Of a stretch of 64,000 bases of DNA, positions 45,001 through 52,755 are shown in pieces. Source of the DNA: Beroe forskalii (lineage: Eukaryota > Ctenophora > Nuda > Beroida > Beroidae); contig WFMF01000336.1 of NCBI GenBank assembly GCA_011033025.1, forward strand, positions 125,540-189,539, given 5' to 3'. A model generated the notes under the pieces. The model ran no database searches, was not told where the DNA came from, and saw only the letters and a list, made by a program, of their open reading frames with translations. Within the stretch, counting starts at the first letter, position 1. Each line of letters opens with the position of its first letter. A program made the translations under genes and the position numbers.

Positions 45001-48000
45001 CATTCTACTTCAGTGTGAACTAACAACCCTCTCCTCCCAGTTCTTCTCTACTCTACACTAATAACCCTCTCTTTCCCAGTCCTGTGCAGCTCTCTCCCAC
45101 CTGTTGGCGCAGGAGTACTCCTCACTGAGACCACCCTCCCTGTCATAGTCCAGACTGAGGTTACTGTCTCCTGTCAGCCTGGACATGATATCACCGGGAG
45201 TACTGTACTGACTTGCAGGACAGATGGGGTGTTCGCAGGAGCTGATGGGACTACGGAGTGCGTTGCTCGTGAGTATCAAGGGAGAGGGATGCGTTATGCG
45301 GGGTGCGACAGCTCCACATTACTCAAACAAACTGGCAAAACACTTCATTGTCTTCAGAGATTAGGACGGCAGGGACTGCCAAGGAACAACAGATGGCTGT
45401 TCTAGATATTGCTTGATACCATCATTTTCACTCATTTCGACTTGACGCCATAGTGAAGTTTTTCTTTTAGCAACAAGTCCTTTAGAACCGATTTAGAATT
45501 TAAGTACGTTCCATTTTTCCGAATATTTTCTGCTCCCCTAACTTCTTTCGTCTATGTAACTTCTCTTCACTTCTCTCATCTTCTCTCCCACAGTTGAGTG
45601 CACGGCACTGCCTCTGGTGGACTACCTCACCCTTACTACGGGTGATTCCTCCTCCTACTTCCCTGTCACCTACGGGACCGAGGTGCCTGTCACCTGTTCA
45701 GGTGACAAACCCAACCTCCTGGGAGACAGAGTCATCACCTGTCTCTACGACGACCACTTCCAGTACAACATTAGACCGAGTTGCTTCGGTGATAACGGTG
45801 GGTTATTTTTGTTCTATCATGTTGATATTTCGTAGATAATTATGATAGTTTAGCGTTGATGGGTTACTACCAATCATGGTGGTAATTAATCGAATAATTA
45901 CCAAATCAATAGCTAAAGAACAATAATATTATCAAGGCGAATTTAAGTATCTGGCAAAACAAAATCTTAGGGGCGCATACCTACTAAACTAACCCTTCCT
46001 CTCTCTCACACCTAACCCTCCCAACTCCCTCCCCCCTCCTCGACTCCTCTCCTTCCCTTTCCTGACTCCTCCGAGGGTCACACTGCTGGAGTCCCACATG
46101 TTGTCAGCACTGTTATATGTTACATGTTGTCTGTGTTGTCTGTTCCTTCCTAAATCTTAACGACCAGATATCGGAAGATAGGTACCAAAGATCACACAGG
46201 TGAAGAGGAGAAAAGATGTGACGAAGAGAGTACGAGACTCACGGGCAGAGAAATACCTTTTTTCGAAAACAGGAGTTCCCTACTTCTTTAAGAGTAGTAG
46301 GGAATTAGTTGTAGCAAAAGTATACACGCTTAGGTTCAGAAAAGTAACGAAAGAATTACGTAAGATTTACGATTATGTAGAATGAGATACTGCTGTCTTT
46401 ATCTTCAGGGATATCGTGGCTGACGTGACGTGAAGGAACGAAAGGAACGAGCTATCGATAACAGAATTGTAATCCACAGAGGAATTTCCGAACGTAAGTA
46501 CTGTGCGGTTTTCTTTCATAATTTTCCTTTACAATTTATTCCTTTGAATAGAATAAGAGATCGTGTGTATCTAATTTAAGTAAATGGGAAAAATAAGACT
46601 AGACGATGCATCACATATAATTCCTGCATCCGTTCAAACAAACATCAGATCACGCAAACAGTTAAGGACATTAAAAACACACCGAACACAAAAACACACA
46701 CACTGCCACACACTGTCAAGAACAAGCTACAAAACACACCACTCCACAATCCACATACCTCATCACAGAGAATGTGTTTCAGATCCACATACCTCATCAC
46801 AGAGAATGTGTTTCAGATCCAACCCCTCAGCTCCCTCTTCCTCCAGCACACTTTGGCACTTTGCCAAACTCTCACGGAACACCGCAAAGTCCATGAGACC
46901 ACGAGCCATGCCCGGCCACTGGGACCCGAACCCGCCCACCAGGATCCAGACCTGAGGACAGGAAGATTGTGAGGAAACCCGAATACCCGGGGGAGGGGAA
47001 ATTAGAGGAGAGAATATAGCGGTGAGTTGATGTTTCAATTCGTAAATACCGTAGTTATAAGAGAAAAATGAAACCATCTGTGCAAAAATTATTTACAAAG
47101 GTTTTATTGTTGGAATGTGTTCTAATGGGTCCCATGAAGGCCTCCAAAGAGTGTTAAGGTGCTACCTTGAAGGGAAAAGTCAGGAGGGCCACGCCCTTTT
47201 TCGACCGTGGGAAATTATGAGAGAAAAATGAAAATTCAGTTTTAATATGATATATGGCATGTGGGTACCCTAAACCTATGTTTTTTGGGACGGGGAATCG
47301 ATTCCAAACACTTTCAAAGTCGTATCTATCTTCCTTGACTCAAAACCGACCACGCCCATTTTTGCGCAAGACATTTTTGACGTCTAAAAGCTATTTTTCA
47401 GATTAATGTGATATATGGCATATAAGTACTCTAAACCCATGTTTTTTGGGACGAGAAATCGATTCCGCACATTATCAAAGTCGTATCTACCTTCTTTGCC
47501 CGAAACCCGGCCACGCCCACTTTTTGCGTATGGGATTTTTTGACCGCCACTAAGGTATTTTTCAGTGAAGTTCGATGTATGGCATGTAGGTACACTAAAC
47601 CCATGTTTTTGGGACGAGAAATCGATTCCACGCATTATAAAGTCGTATTCACTCTTCCTTGACTCAAAACCGGCCACGCCCATTTTTGTGCAAGTCATTT
47701 TTTGAGGTAGAAAAGCTATTTTTCAGATTAATGTGATATATGGCATGTAGGTACTCTAAACCCATGTTTTTGGGACGAGAAACTGATTCCGCACATTATC
47801 AAAGTCGTGTCGACCTTCCTTGACCCTATACCAGCCACGCCCACTTTTTGCGTATTTATTGGCAGATAATCCTCTTATCTGTGGTCATTGGGGTCTATTG
47901 CCCAATGGTCGATTTTGATATACAACAGCTATGTCTCTAAGCTATCTGTCCTCTGCAGCACAGGCTTTTGGATTTGCACTTGCTTTCGCCTAATGTGGTC

Positions 48001-49246
48001 GTCACCCCTCAGTCGCTTGTGAAGGGTCTTGCCACGGCATCCAGCACATACCAAGGTGCACACATACATAATGCATACATGTGGGGATAGACAGGACATG
48101 GTGTGCAAGGGTGGAGGGTTCTTCTCCAGGGATAAAGCCAAAGGTTGAGCAGTTTGCCTAGGAGTATTGGTTGCGCAGCAGAACCAGCAACACTCTATAC
48201 ATAGCTACGGAGAGTGTACGCTGGTAAACGGGGCAAGTACACCTGGTAATGTACACGTAAAAAGTGTACGCTTTTTAGTGTGGTAGCATCTTGTAATGTT
48301 CAGAGTCTTCTTGAATTCGATTGCTTAATTCTCTTCGCGATCCGCTATGTTTGTCAATTTCTCGTGGGACAAAGTGGCAATTTCTGCGCGGTCAACCGGA
48401 CTAAACCTCGAAAAGGGTCTTCCGTTGCCCGCGTGACATGGTCTCATTTTAGGGTTGTCGGCGCAAACGCGTTTTTGTCAGGATTTGTAGCTTTGTTGAG
48501 TATGCAATTAATTGGTCACGTCCACAGAGCCCGTGAGCTGGATTTAAAACATCTTTTTAAATCAGAAACCGGTTCAAAGTTTTCATTGCAGCTCAAATCA
48601 GTTTTAAAGAAGTAGTGATTTCATTTCAATTTAACTTCTGATGTTTCAGGTTGCTACACAACCTATCTTACCCCGACCTCTCTGTTTCAGATTGCTACAC
48701 AACCTATCTTACCCCGACCTCTGTCAGAACAACATCTCCACCCCAGACACAACCAACTGGAGCTCTGTCTTTCTCCTAACCAACATACACGGCAGTGACA
48801 CCATCGTCCGCAAACAATCCATATTCCACTTCCTTATCAACGGAACTTACTACGGGGAAACCGATGCTAGGTGGGATAAAGTGGCGTGTGAACTGGGCAA
48901 GTGTAAGGTGGAAAAGTGTGTGGAGATCTGGGCTCCACCCGAGTACTTCCCTGATTACACGCTCGATCACACGAGACAGTGTGAGCAAATCGCAACTGAA
49001 ACACCCGAGGTTTACAATTTAACTGACTGTTCAGCCGATGGTGAGGTTAAGTTTGACTTTAAGAGGCGTAATGAGTACGCCGAGTCTCTTCCCCCAGAGA
49101 AGCAGAGACTGATGCAGTACAGGGTCGTGGAGATAGGGTGGGGACTGCTGTTATTCAACATGATGGTAACTGCAATTTGCATAGCTTGTGGTAAATATTA
49201 TAAAAGGATTGAATCTAAGAGATTCACGGTTCCTATAAGAGAATAA
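29904..49246 (+). CDS. Giant mosaic receptor: WSC-like, PLAT, 5 kringles, FAMeT-like, about 5 discoidin-type, 4 sushi, TM
   Basis: Some 35 exons on the plus strand chain with AG/GT sites and mostly phase-1 borders, the hallmark of shuffled extracellular modules. Order: signal peptide (29904-30027), WSC-like, PLAT, five two-exon kringles, a Cys-rich exon, a two-exon FAMeT-like jelly roll, discoidin/fucolectin-type modules, four one-exon sushi domains, and a final exon with a transmembrane helix (48693-49246). It should be a type I cell-surface protein. Kringle plus WSC recalls Kremen and PLAT recalls polycystins, but I know no protein with this full order. Five exons contain single-base shifts in homopolymers. 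The link from sushi 4 to the last exon is not proven because a 2.9-kb stretch with an antisense FAS exon lies between. It could be two genes. Confidence 0.65.
30502..30792 (+). CDS. WSC/PAN-like Cys-rich domain exon
   Basis: One exon, phase 1 at both ends. [14 protein letters not shown] at the start and [10 protein letters not shown] in the middle follow the pattern G-C-Y-x-D...R-A, C, FaxQ, ECw of WSC-type domains. A Gly-rich end ([14 protein letters not shown]) follows. Such domains bind carbohydrate in some proteins; here binding is inferred only. Confidence 0.65.
31035..31549 (+). CDS. PLAT/LH2-like domain, two exons, one-base shift
   Basis: Exons 31035-31268 and 31459-31549. [11 protein letters not shown] and [11 protein letters not shown] match the first strands of PLAT domains, and [18 protein letters not shown] matches the 'lD-iG-l-v-v-hd' core. 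Between them the frame changes at the T run 31150-31153; one T fewer restores a continuous domain. The two exons join in phase 0 and leave in phase 1. PLAT domains mediate membrane or protein contacts. Confidence 0.7.
31886..32423 (+). CDS. Kringle 1 (two exons)
   Basis: 31886-32030 holds the first half ([34 protein letters not shown]). 32281-32423 holds the second half ([22 protein letters not shown]). All six cysteines are present. The intron within the domain is phase 2, as in all five kringles here. The final donor GCG/GTAAGT is amplified in the array that follows. Confidence 0.9.
32404..32935 (+). repeat. 53-bp minisatellite carrying exon end plus 5' splice site
   Basis: About ten copies of a 53-base unit (GTGGAATACCAGAATGCG/GTAAGTTCTCATCACGC...). 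Each reproduces the last codons of kringle 1 (GIPECG) and its GTAAGT donor. One copy is truncated near 32,590. All downstream donors are potential decoy or alternative sites. Confidence 0.92.
32954..33624 (+). CDS. Kringle 2 (two exons)
   Basis: 32954-33110 ([32 protein letters not shown]) and 33488-33624 ([31 protein letters not shown]). Six cysteines; phase 1, 2, 1. Confidence 0.9.
33875..34288 (+). CDS. Kringle 3 (two exons)
   Basis: 33875-34031 ([34 protein letters not shown]) and 34167-34288 ([26 protein letters not shown]). An alternative in-frame acceptor exists at 33890. Six cysteines. Confidence 0.88.
34492..35200 (+). CDS. Kringle 4 (two exons)
   Basis: 34492-34642 ([34 protein letters not shown]) and 35076-35200 ([28 protein letters not shown]). 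The usual 'T-x-S/T-G' is KTMKAG, slightly divergent. Confidence 0.88.
35387..35867 (+). CDS. Kringle 5 (two exons)
   Basis: 35387-35525 ([34 protein letters not shown]) and 35740-35867 ([26 protein letters not shown]). The conserved R-W before the YC motif is missing (VTDYC), so this is the most divergent kringle. Confidence 0.86.
36163..36360 (+). CDS. Cys-rich exon (FNNGRSCC motif)
   Basis: A phase 1-1 exon of 66 codons with about ten cysteines in the pattern CPAELPF-x-FNNGRSCC ... SKCC ... C..GLC. It resembles small disulfide domains found beside CCP or C-type lectin modules in invertebrates, but is not assigned to a named family. Confidence 0.6.
36506..37116 (+). CDS. FAMeT-like jelly-roll domain (two exons)
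   Basis: 36506-36711 ([20 protein letters not shown]) and 36924-37116 ([20 protein letters not shown], then [13 protein letters not shown]). The second exon has the W-x-v-x-k-...-L-x-I-x-C-N-...-v pattern common in farnesoic-acid-O-methyltransferase-like domains of invertebrate surface proteins. The alternative acceptor at 36519 gives a wrong frame. Such domains are structural, not enzymatic, in most proteins. Confidence 0.5.
37246..38045 (+). CDS. Discoidin/fucolectin-type module 1 (three exons)
   Basis: Exons 37246-37367 ([18 protein letters not shown], the 'nviDg-pxTfw' signature), 37525-37714 ([19 protein letters not shown], then CGSITG) and 37908-38045 ([20 protein letters not shown]). 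All module-bounding phases are 1. Fold and spacing match galactose-binding-like FTP/F5-8C modules. Carbohydrate binding is inferred. Confidence 0.75.
38164..40009 (+). CDS. Discoidin-type module 2, split around an inserted module exon
   Basis: 38164-38303 (first part), 38580-38730 ([20 protein letters not shown]) and 39860-40009 ([25 protein letters not shown]) form one three-part module. Between parts two and three sits a complete single-exon module (39016-39436). The acceptor of 38580-38730 is preceded by a 22-base near-copy of itself (TACCTCCAAGTAATAAACACAA). Confidence 0.65.
39016..39436 (+). CDS. Extra discoidin-type module in one exon
   Basis: Contains [30 protein letters not shown] and IGEIEVLG, so the whole module is in one exon, unlike its neighbours. 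It starts in phase 1 ([12 protein letters not shown]) but the frame shifts at the GG 39057-39058; removing one G gives an open exon with phase 1 at both ends. As a 1-1 exon it can sit in an intron of the split module 2 without breaking the frame. Confidence 0.65.
40199..40999 (+). CDS. Discoidin-type module 3 (three exons)
   Basis: 40199-40381 ([19 protein letters not shown]), 40576-40696 ([20 protein letters not shown]) and 40865-40999 ([27 protein letters not shown]). The first exon begins in phase 1 and shifts at the C run 40263-40266; one C fewer restores it. The donor of the second exon (ACATTACGG/GTAGGT) is repeated about three times to 40,765. Confidence 0.7.
41227..41860 (+). CDS. Discoidin-type module 4 (two exons)
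   Basis: 41227-41548 fuses what are two exons elsewhere ([15 protein letters not shown], then [12 protein letters not shown] and RVCGIIAG). 41732-41860 has [10 protein letters not shown]. The frame breaks at the T run 41428-41430; one T fewer makes the exon open. Confidence 0.7.
42035..42445 (+). repeat. 32-bp CTAACTAACTAA minisatellite
   Basis: About 11-12 units of AACTAAATTGATGTGTACTC plus TACTAACTAACT, ending 12 bases before the acceptor of sushi 1. Its CTAAC-rich units resemble branch-point sequence. Confidence 0.9.
42457..42641 (+). CDS. Sushi/CCP domain 1
   Basis: One phase 1-1 exon: [21 protein letters not shown], then [19 protein letters not shown] one-base shift lies in the G run 42575-42578 (CAGGGGAGG); one more G restores the C-terminal half. 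The donor CAAG/GTAAGA is amplified downstream. Confidence 0.78.
42621..42790 (+). repeat. 31-bp repeat of sushi-1 exon end plus donor
   Basis: Five copies of ATACCCTCGTGTGAAGAAG/GTAGGATACATG, near-copies of the last codons of sushi 1 and its splice donor (ATACCCTCGTGCGAGCAAG/GTAAGATACATG). The end of this array is also the left edge of the inverted duplication. Confidence 0.88.
43011..43235 (+). CDS. Sushi/CCP domain 2
   Basis: Phase 1-1 exon, frame intact: [46 protein letters not shown]. Copy in arm A' at 62869-63093 (minus). Confidence 0.85.
43485..43768. mobile_element. 280-bp fold-back MITE
   Basis: Near-perfect palindrome with arms of about 120 bases (TTTTTTCCAAAAACCAAAAA...GGTCCGCGGCGG...) around a loop of about 40 bases. 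It is absent from arm A', so it inserted after the duplication or was lost there. TA flanks both ends, compatible with a Tc1/mariner-type MITE; superfamily uncertain. Confidence 0.85.
43770..45010. other. Insertion in arm A, no gene
   Basis: About 1.2 kb not present in arm A'. It has TGACGTCA motifs like those at 21.3-21.7 kb, an AT-rich body, and at 44810-44975 two GC-rich hairpin repeats (CTCGCCCTCGGRCCCTTCGG and complement). Short open frames lack support. Confidence 0.55.
45080..45268 (+). CDS. Sushi/CCP domain 3
   Basis: Phase 1-1 exon: [38 protein letters not shown]. The usual Trp before the last Cys is missing. Copy at 62167-62355 (minus). Confidence 0.82.
45594..45797 (+). CDS. Sushi/CCP domain 4
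   Basis: Phase 1-1 exon: [53 protein letters not shown]. Copy at 61631-61834 (minus). Confidence 0.84.
46793..46951 (-). CDS. Antisense copy of first FAS AT exon (arm A)
   Basis: Same 159-base phase 0-0 exon as 60567-60725, with [15 protein letters not shown] (GxQWxGM start of AT domains) to HILCDE. Acceptor CCTCAG and donor GAG/GTATGT are intact. On this strand the next AT exon is 12837-12687, which begins in phase 0 at the right residue. The exon end with donor is duplicated (second copy ending at 46759), a 34-base tandem not seen in arm A'. Confidence 0.8.
47215..47870. repeat. Four tandem copies of a roughly 170-bp unit
   Basis: Units share GTGATATATGGCATGTAGGTAC, AAACCCATGTTTTTTGGGAC, CGATTCC and GGCCACGCCCA. 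They lie in the spacer just inside arm A. Minus-strand open frames are repeat translation. Confidence 0.85.
48693..49246 (+). CDS. Terminal exon: ectodomain stalk, TM helix, short tail
   Basis: Open to TAA at 49246. It has N-glycosylation sequons (NIS, NWS, NGT, NLT), seven or so cysteines, a membrane helix ([19 protein letters not shown]) and a basic 18-residue tail. Most likely the C-terminus of the mosaic receptor. The acceptor region is duplicated in tandem (48650-48691 and 48692 onward; TTGCTACACAACCTATC), and the phase from sushi 4 does not fit the open frame directly, so an exon may be missing. Part of the 48280-48615 open frame upstream has no recognised content. Confidence 0.6.
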
Positions 49247-49928
49247 GGTTCATACGGGTTCTTGATTAATCAATTTCTGTTATTATTTTTAATAATCAGG
49301 TCAGCGTTTGAATTCAACGTTATTTGTGATATCTGCAGAAATGTTTTCTTAATTTATTCTACTGGGGTTTGACGTAGATTTTAAAATTTTAATTTTGTCG
49401 ATGAAATACAGCATGTTATAACTTAGCTGATTGACGTATTTGTTTATTAATCTGAATTTAAAGCTACTTAAACAAATTTAAGGGCTATTCCAATTATTTC
49501 TGTTTTGTTAATTAACCATCAGTATGTAGATTTTTGAGTGGATTAGTTCATAATTTGAATGAATTTTCATTTTAAACTTTGAAACACAGTTAAGAATTTC
49601 TTCTAAACTCTGAATTGTAATAATTTCTTTATTTCGATGCTTGCAGAATCGGTTTAACTTTATAAAACCACCACTTCTTATTACTATTTTATCCTTGGAG
49701 TTTTATCAGATTCATCATGCAATGCTATTTGGATAATTCAACAAACCCCACATGTTTTAAATGTCACACTATTTCAGCATGTCCAGGTTATTGACAGTAA
49801 TTCCATGATGTAACTGAAGACAAAGATGTGATTACACACCAGAGCTTCCTCAAATAATCTCCATATATATCCTAAATCCCTGAGTATAACTTTACTTTTC
49901 CAACGATTGTCGAATATTCAAATGAGGA
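49247..49928. other. AT-rich 3' UTR and intergenic DNA
   Basis: No gene seen. Presumably the 3' UTR of the preceding gene and the promoter of the ADCK1-type gene. Confidence 0.4.
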
Positions 49929-51527
49929 ATGCAATCCTTCGTATCCAGAACACTCCTTTACGTCAAGAACAACAAAGTTAAAAGTGGATTCGGCATTGGA
50001 TCCGTTGCCTTGGCAATAGGAGCTCCTGTCTATGTTTACAATGCCAAGATAAAACCCGCCGTTGTCATGACAGCAATAACCCGCACGGGGCGGGCTGCGG
50101 GCACGGTTGCCAAGGCAGCGCTCATGTTTAAAGTCAACACTATGGGAATTGGTGATGACCCTGAGTACATGTCCCGCCTTCACAGGAGCACTGCCGAGCA
50201 GATCTGCTCGGTCTGCAGGACTAACGGGGGCCTCTACATCAAGATAGGGCAGCACATAGGGGCCCTGGAGTACCTCCTTCCCAAGGAGTACGTGGAAACG
50301 TTCAAAGTCCTGCACGACCAGGCGCCGCAGTCCTCCCTAGCGTCCGTCAAGGAGGTCCTGTCGTCCGAGCTGGGAGCGGACCCTAACGAAGTGTTCAGTG
50401 AGTTCGATGAGGAGCCCCTGGGGTCTGCCAGTTTAGCGCAGGTTCACAGAGCGGTGCTGAGGGAGGGAAATAAGGAGGTGGCGGTGAAAGTACAGCATAT
50501 CACTGTCCAGGAACACTCGAAGATTGATACGATAACGATCGAGTTTCTGACCAAAGCGATTGATAAACTCTTCCCTGATTTCGAGTTTGATTGGTTGATA
50601 GACTCAGTGAAGAGGAATCTTCCGAAAGAGCTTGATTTTGTGCAGGAAGGTCAGAATAACGAACACTTATCGAGACTTTTCACCGATGTTCCCTTCCTGA
50701 AAGTACCTAAAATCCACTGGGAGTACACGAATCGCCGAGTGCTGACGATGGAATACATCCGGGGAGGGAAGGTGGATGACGTGAAGTACATGGACGAACA
50801 TGGCATCAACAAAACCGTGATTCTCAGCTACCTCTCTAAGATCTTCAGCCAGATGATCTTCATCCGGGGTTATATCCACTGCGACCCGCACCCGGGTAAC
50901 GTGCTGGTTCAGAAGACCGAGGGACAGACCCGGCTGGTGCTGCTGGACCACGGACTGTATACCACTCTGACGGACGATTTCAGGATCGCGTATTGCAAGC
51001 TCTGGCAAGCCATCCTCAAAGGAGACACGGAGAAGATCAAGAAGCAGGCACATAACCTGGGGGTGGGGAAGTACTTTGGACTGTTCGCGTGCATGGTCGC
51101 CAGTCGAACGTGGGAGGATATAACCAGTAGCGGTATAGCTGATAGGAACTCTAAACTCGATGTAAACCGACTGCAGACCGAGGCTGTACAACAAATCCCC
51201 CAGATATCCCAGGTCCTTAACTTCATCCCCCGGCAGTTGATCCTGGTGCTGAAAACCAATGATTTGCTCAGGGGGATCGAGTGTACGTTACTCGAGAAGA
51301 ACACACAGGGAGTGGGGACTTTCCTCAACATGGCCCGATACTGCCTCTCCGCCATAACCTCGCACAAACTCAGCAAATCCAAGAGCCTCCGCAAAACCCT
51401 GTACATCTACTATACCTTTACGGTGTGCTTGATGAAGATCAAGATCTATAAGATGATTTACTGGATCAGTTTGACTAAAGTGGGTCGGTATTGTGAGGGT
51501 TTCCTGCCTTCTCGAGTTAGCGTGTGA
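49929..51527 (+). CDS. ADCK1: ADCK1-type atypical kinase (UbiB family), intronless
   Basis: An uninterrupted frame of 532 residues, close to the 530 of vertebrate ADCK1. It has a short N-terminal hydrophobic segment (GFGIGSVALAIGAPVYV), the KxGQ signature in YIKIGQHIG, an Ala-rich loop EEPLGSASLAQVHRA in place of the Gly-rich loop, VKVQ with the Lys, the catalytic HCDPHPGNVLV and the metal motif LLDHGLY. The family acts in or on mitochondria in coenzyme Q and lipid homeostasis. ADCK1 specifically has been linked to cristae and mitochondrial shape. The match over the whole length, with the ADCK1-like C-terminus, separates it from COQ8 proteins, which have KxGQ in a different context. No introns, unlike its neighbours. 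Confidence 0.92.
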   Translation: MQSFVSRTLLYVKNNKVKSGFGIGSVALAIGAPVYVYNAKIKPAVVMTAITRTGRAAGTVAKAALMFKVNTMGIGDDPEYMSRLHRSTAEQICSVCRTNGGLYIKIGQHIGALEYLLPKEYVETFKVLHDQAPQSSLASVKEVLSSELGADPNEVFSEFDEEPLGSASLAQVHRAVLREGNKEVAVKVQHITVQEHSKIDTITIEFLTKAIDKLFPDFEFDWLIDSVKRNLPKELDFVQEGQNNEHLSRLFTDVPFLKVPKIHWEYTNRRVLTMEYIRGGKVDDVKYMDEHGINKTVILSYLSKIFSQMIFIRGYIHCDPHPGNVLVQKTEGQTRLVLLDHGLYTTLTDDFRIAYCKLWQAILKGDTEKIKKQAHNLGVGKYFGLFACMVASRTWEDITSSGIADRNSKLDVNRLQTEAVQQIPQISQVLNFIPRQLILVLKTNDLLRGIECTLLEKNTQGVGTFLNMARYCLSAITSHKLSKSKSLRKTLYIYYTFTVCLMKIKIYKMIYWISLTKVGRYCEGFLPSRVSV

Positions 51528-52640
51528 TCACTTGATTATGAGGTGTTAACTGTTAGTTTGGGATAAGATAGGTTCGAGATTGCTGGTGTATGAGCAAGGG
51601 TAACTAGAATTTTATTAAGGGAAGCATTTCGGGTATTTTGATGATTTCAGCTCCTCTGTCAGAACTAGTATGAGTCAATGAAGATTTGAAATTTATATTT
51701 ATTCAAGTTAAAAGTTAGGACAGATTCATTATTGATCAGAATTGGTTTCTACTTTCTAAACGATCCAATTTCGCCTTTGATGCTGATAAACCATAGTGGC
51801 AAAGTACTATAGTAGTGCCCTAAGTGTGATGTGATTTTATTTGATTTTTATTTCAATGCCGATTCTAACCACAATTCAAAATCCCGTTATTATTTTCATA
51901 ATATAGAAAATCTGATTGAATTCATTCACTAGGTTGAATAGGTGTAGGAAATTTAGCAAACGCTGTTCATATTCTATTTGTGTTGCGTTTATATAAGTGT
52001 ATGCAAGTTTTTACCTATATTACGGTTTATTATGTTTGTCATTGATATTCTTCAGTTGACAAAATTGATGATTTTGAAAATTTAACAAAATTCGTTGCAG
52101 AAGATGAGAAATTTTTAAAAATTGCTTGCATTCACAAGACTATGCCCATAATTATGTGTTATGTCAATTACTTAATCACTTTGTTAGCAATCACAGGGAT
52201 AATGATATGTACATTGTACAACCAAGGAGCCACTGTTACCACTGGAATTTCTACAGAAACAAGCGGATTGAATCCAATTGAATATGCAGGGATCAGTGAT
52301 AGCCGGATAATATGCAGAGTGGCTCAGTCAGTGGATCGGAGTGGATCAGTCAGTGATGATCACAGTCAGTGATATAGTGGAGTGATCACCTGCGAATTCA
52401 TTGAACTTTAGACAGTAATCTGCCCTGCTGGAGAGGGTCAAACCTCTCAGGGAACGCCCTCAACCCTCCCTTTCTACTTACTGTAAGATCATATTTGAAA
52501 CATAAATTCATCGTTTTTATTACTTTTCATTTAGTGAAAGTCTCGTTCTCGCAATATATTAGTAAGTTACTAAATGCCCTGCCACATTGATGGAAATACA
52601 GGCATAATTCTCGTCTCAGTAGCATTGATTTCAGATCCTC
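51528..52640. other. Intergenic DNA
   Basis: AT-rich 3' region of ADCK1, then DNA with no supported gene. A CAGTCAGTGAT/GGATCAGT simple repeat lies at 52320-52390. Confidence 0.45.
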
Positions 52641-52647
52641 CCGACGA

Positions 52648-52731
52648 TCACGTGACGCAATGCTGGGCTTTGATTGGCTGTCCAGGTCACGTGTCAGGTT
52701 CCTGGCTCGTGATTGGTTGGCGGGGTATATA
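52648..52731 (+). promoter_or_regulatory. FAS promoter: 2 E-boxes, 2 inverted CCAAT, TATA
   Basis: Within 84 bases: TCACGTGA (52648-52655), ATTGG (52673-52677), CACGTG (52688-52693), ATTGG (52712-52716) and TATATA (52726-52731). Transcription should start near 52,755. Vertebrate FASN promoters are controlled by USF/SREBP at CACGTG-type boxes and NF-Y at inverted CCAAT boxes, so the same logic is visible here. Binding itself is inferred. Confidence 0.75.
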
Positions 52732-52755
52732 GCAGCTGTACCGGATTGCGCAGAG

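Larger units (their letters stand above)
42700..47032. repeat. Inverted duplication, arm A
   Basis: Arm A matches the complement of 60484-63365. Shared landmarks are sushi exons 2, 3 and 4, the AT exon of FAS and introns. Exon lengths are identical (225, 189, 204 and 159 bases). Arm A is longer because it holds an insertion from about 43,485 to 45,000. The right border is TCACCGC...GAGTTGATGTT at about 47,032. Confidence 0.92.

Noticed and set aside
48280-48615. 111-codon plus-strand frame before the TM exon
   Set aside because: Hydrophobic in part but no splice fit or domain; kept only as a possible missing exon source.
49872-50315. Minus-strand frames opposite ADCK1
   Set aside because: Antisense shadows of a clear coding gene.
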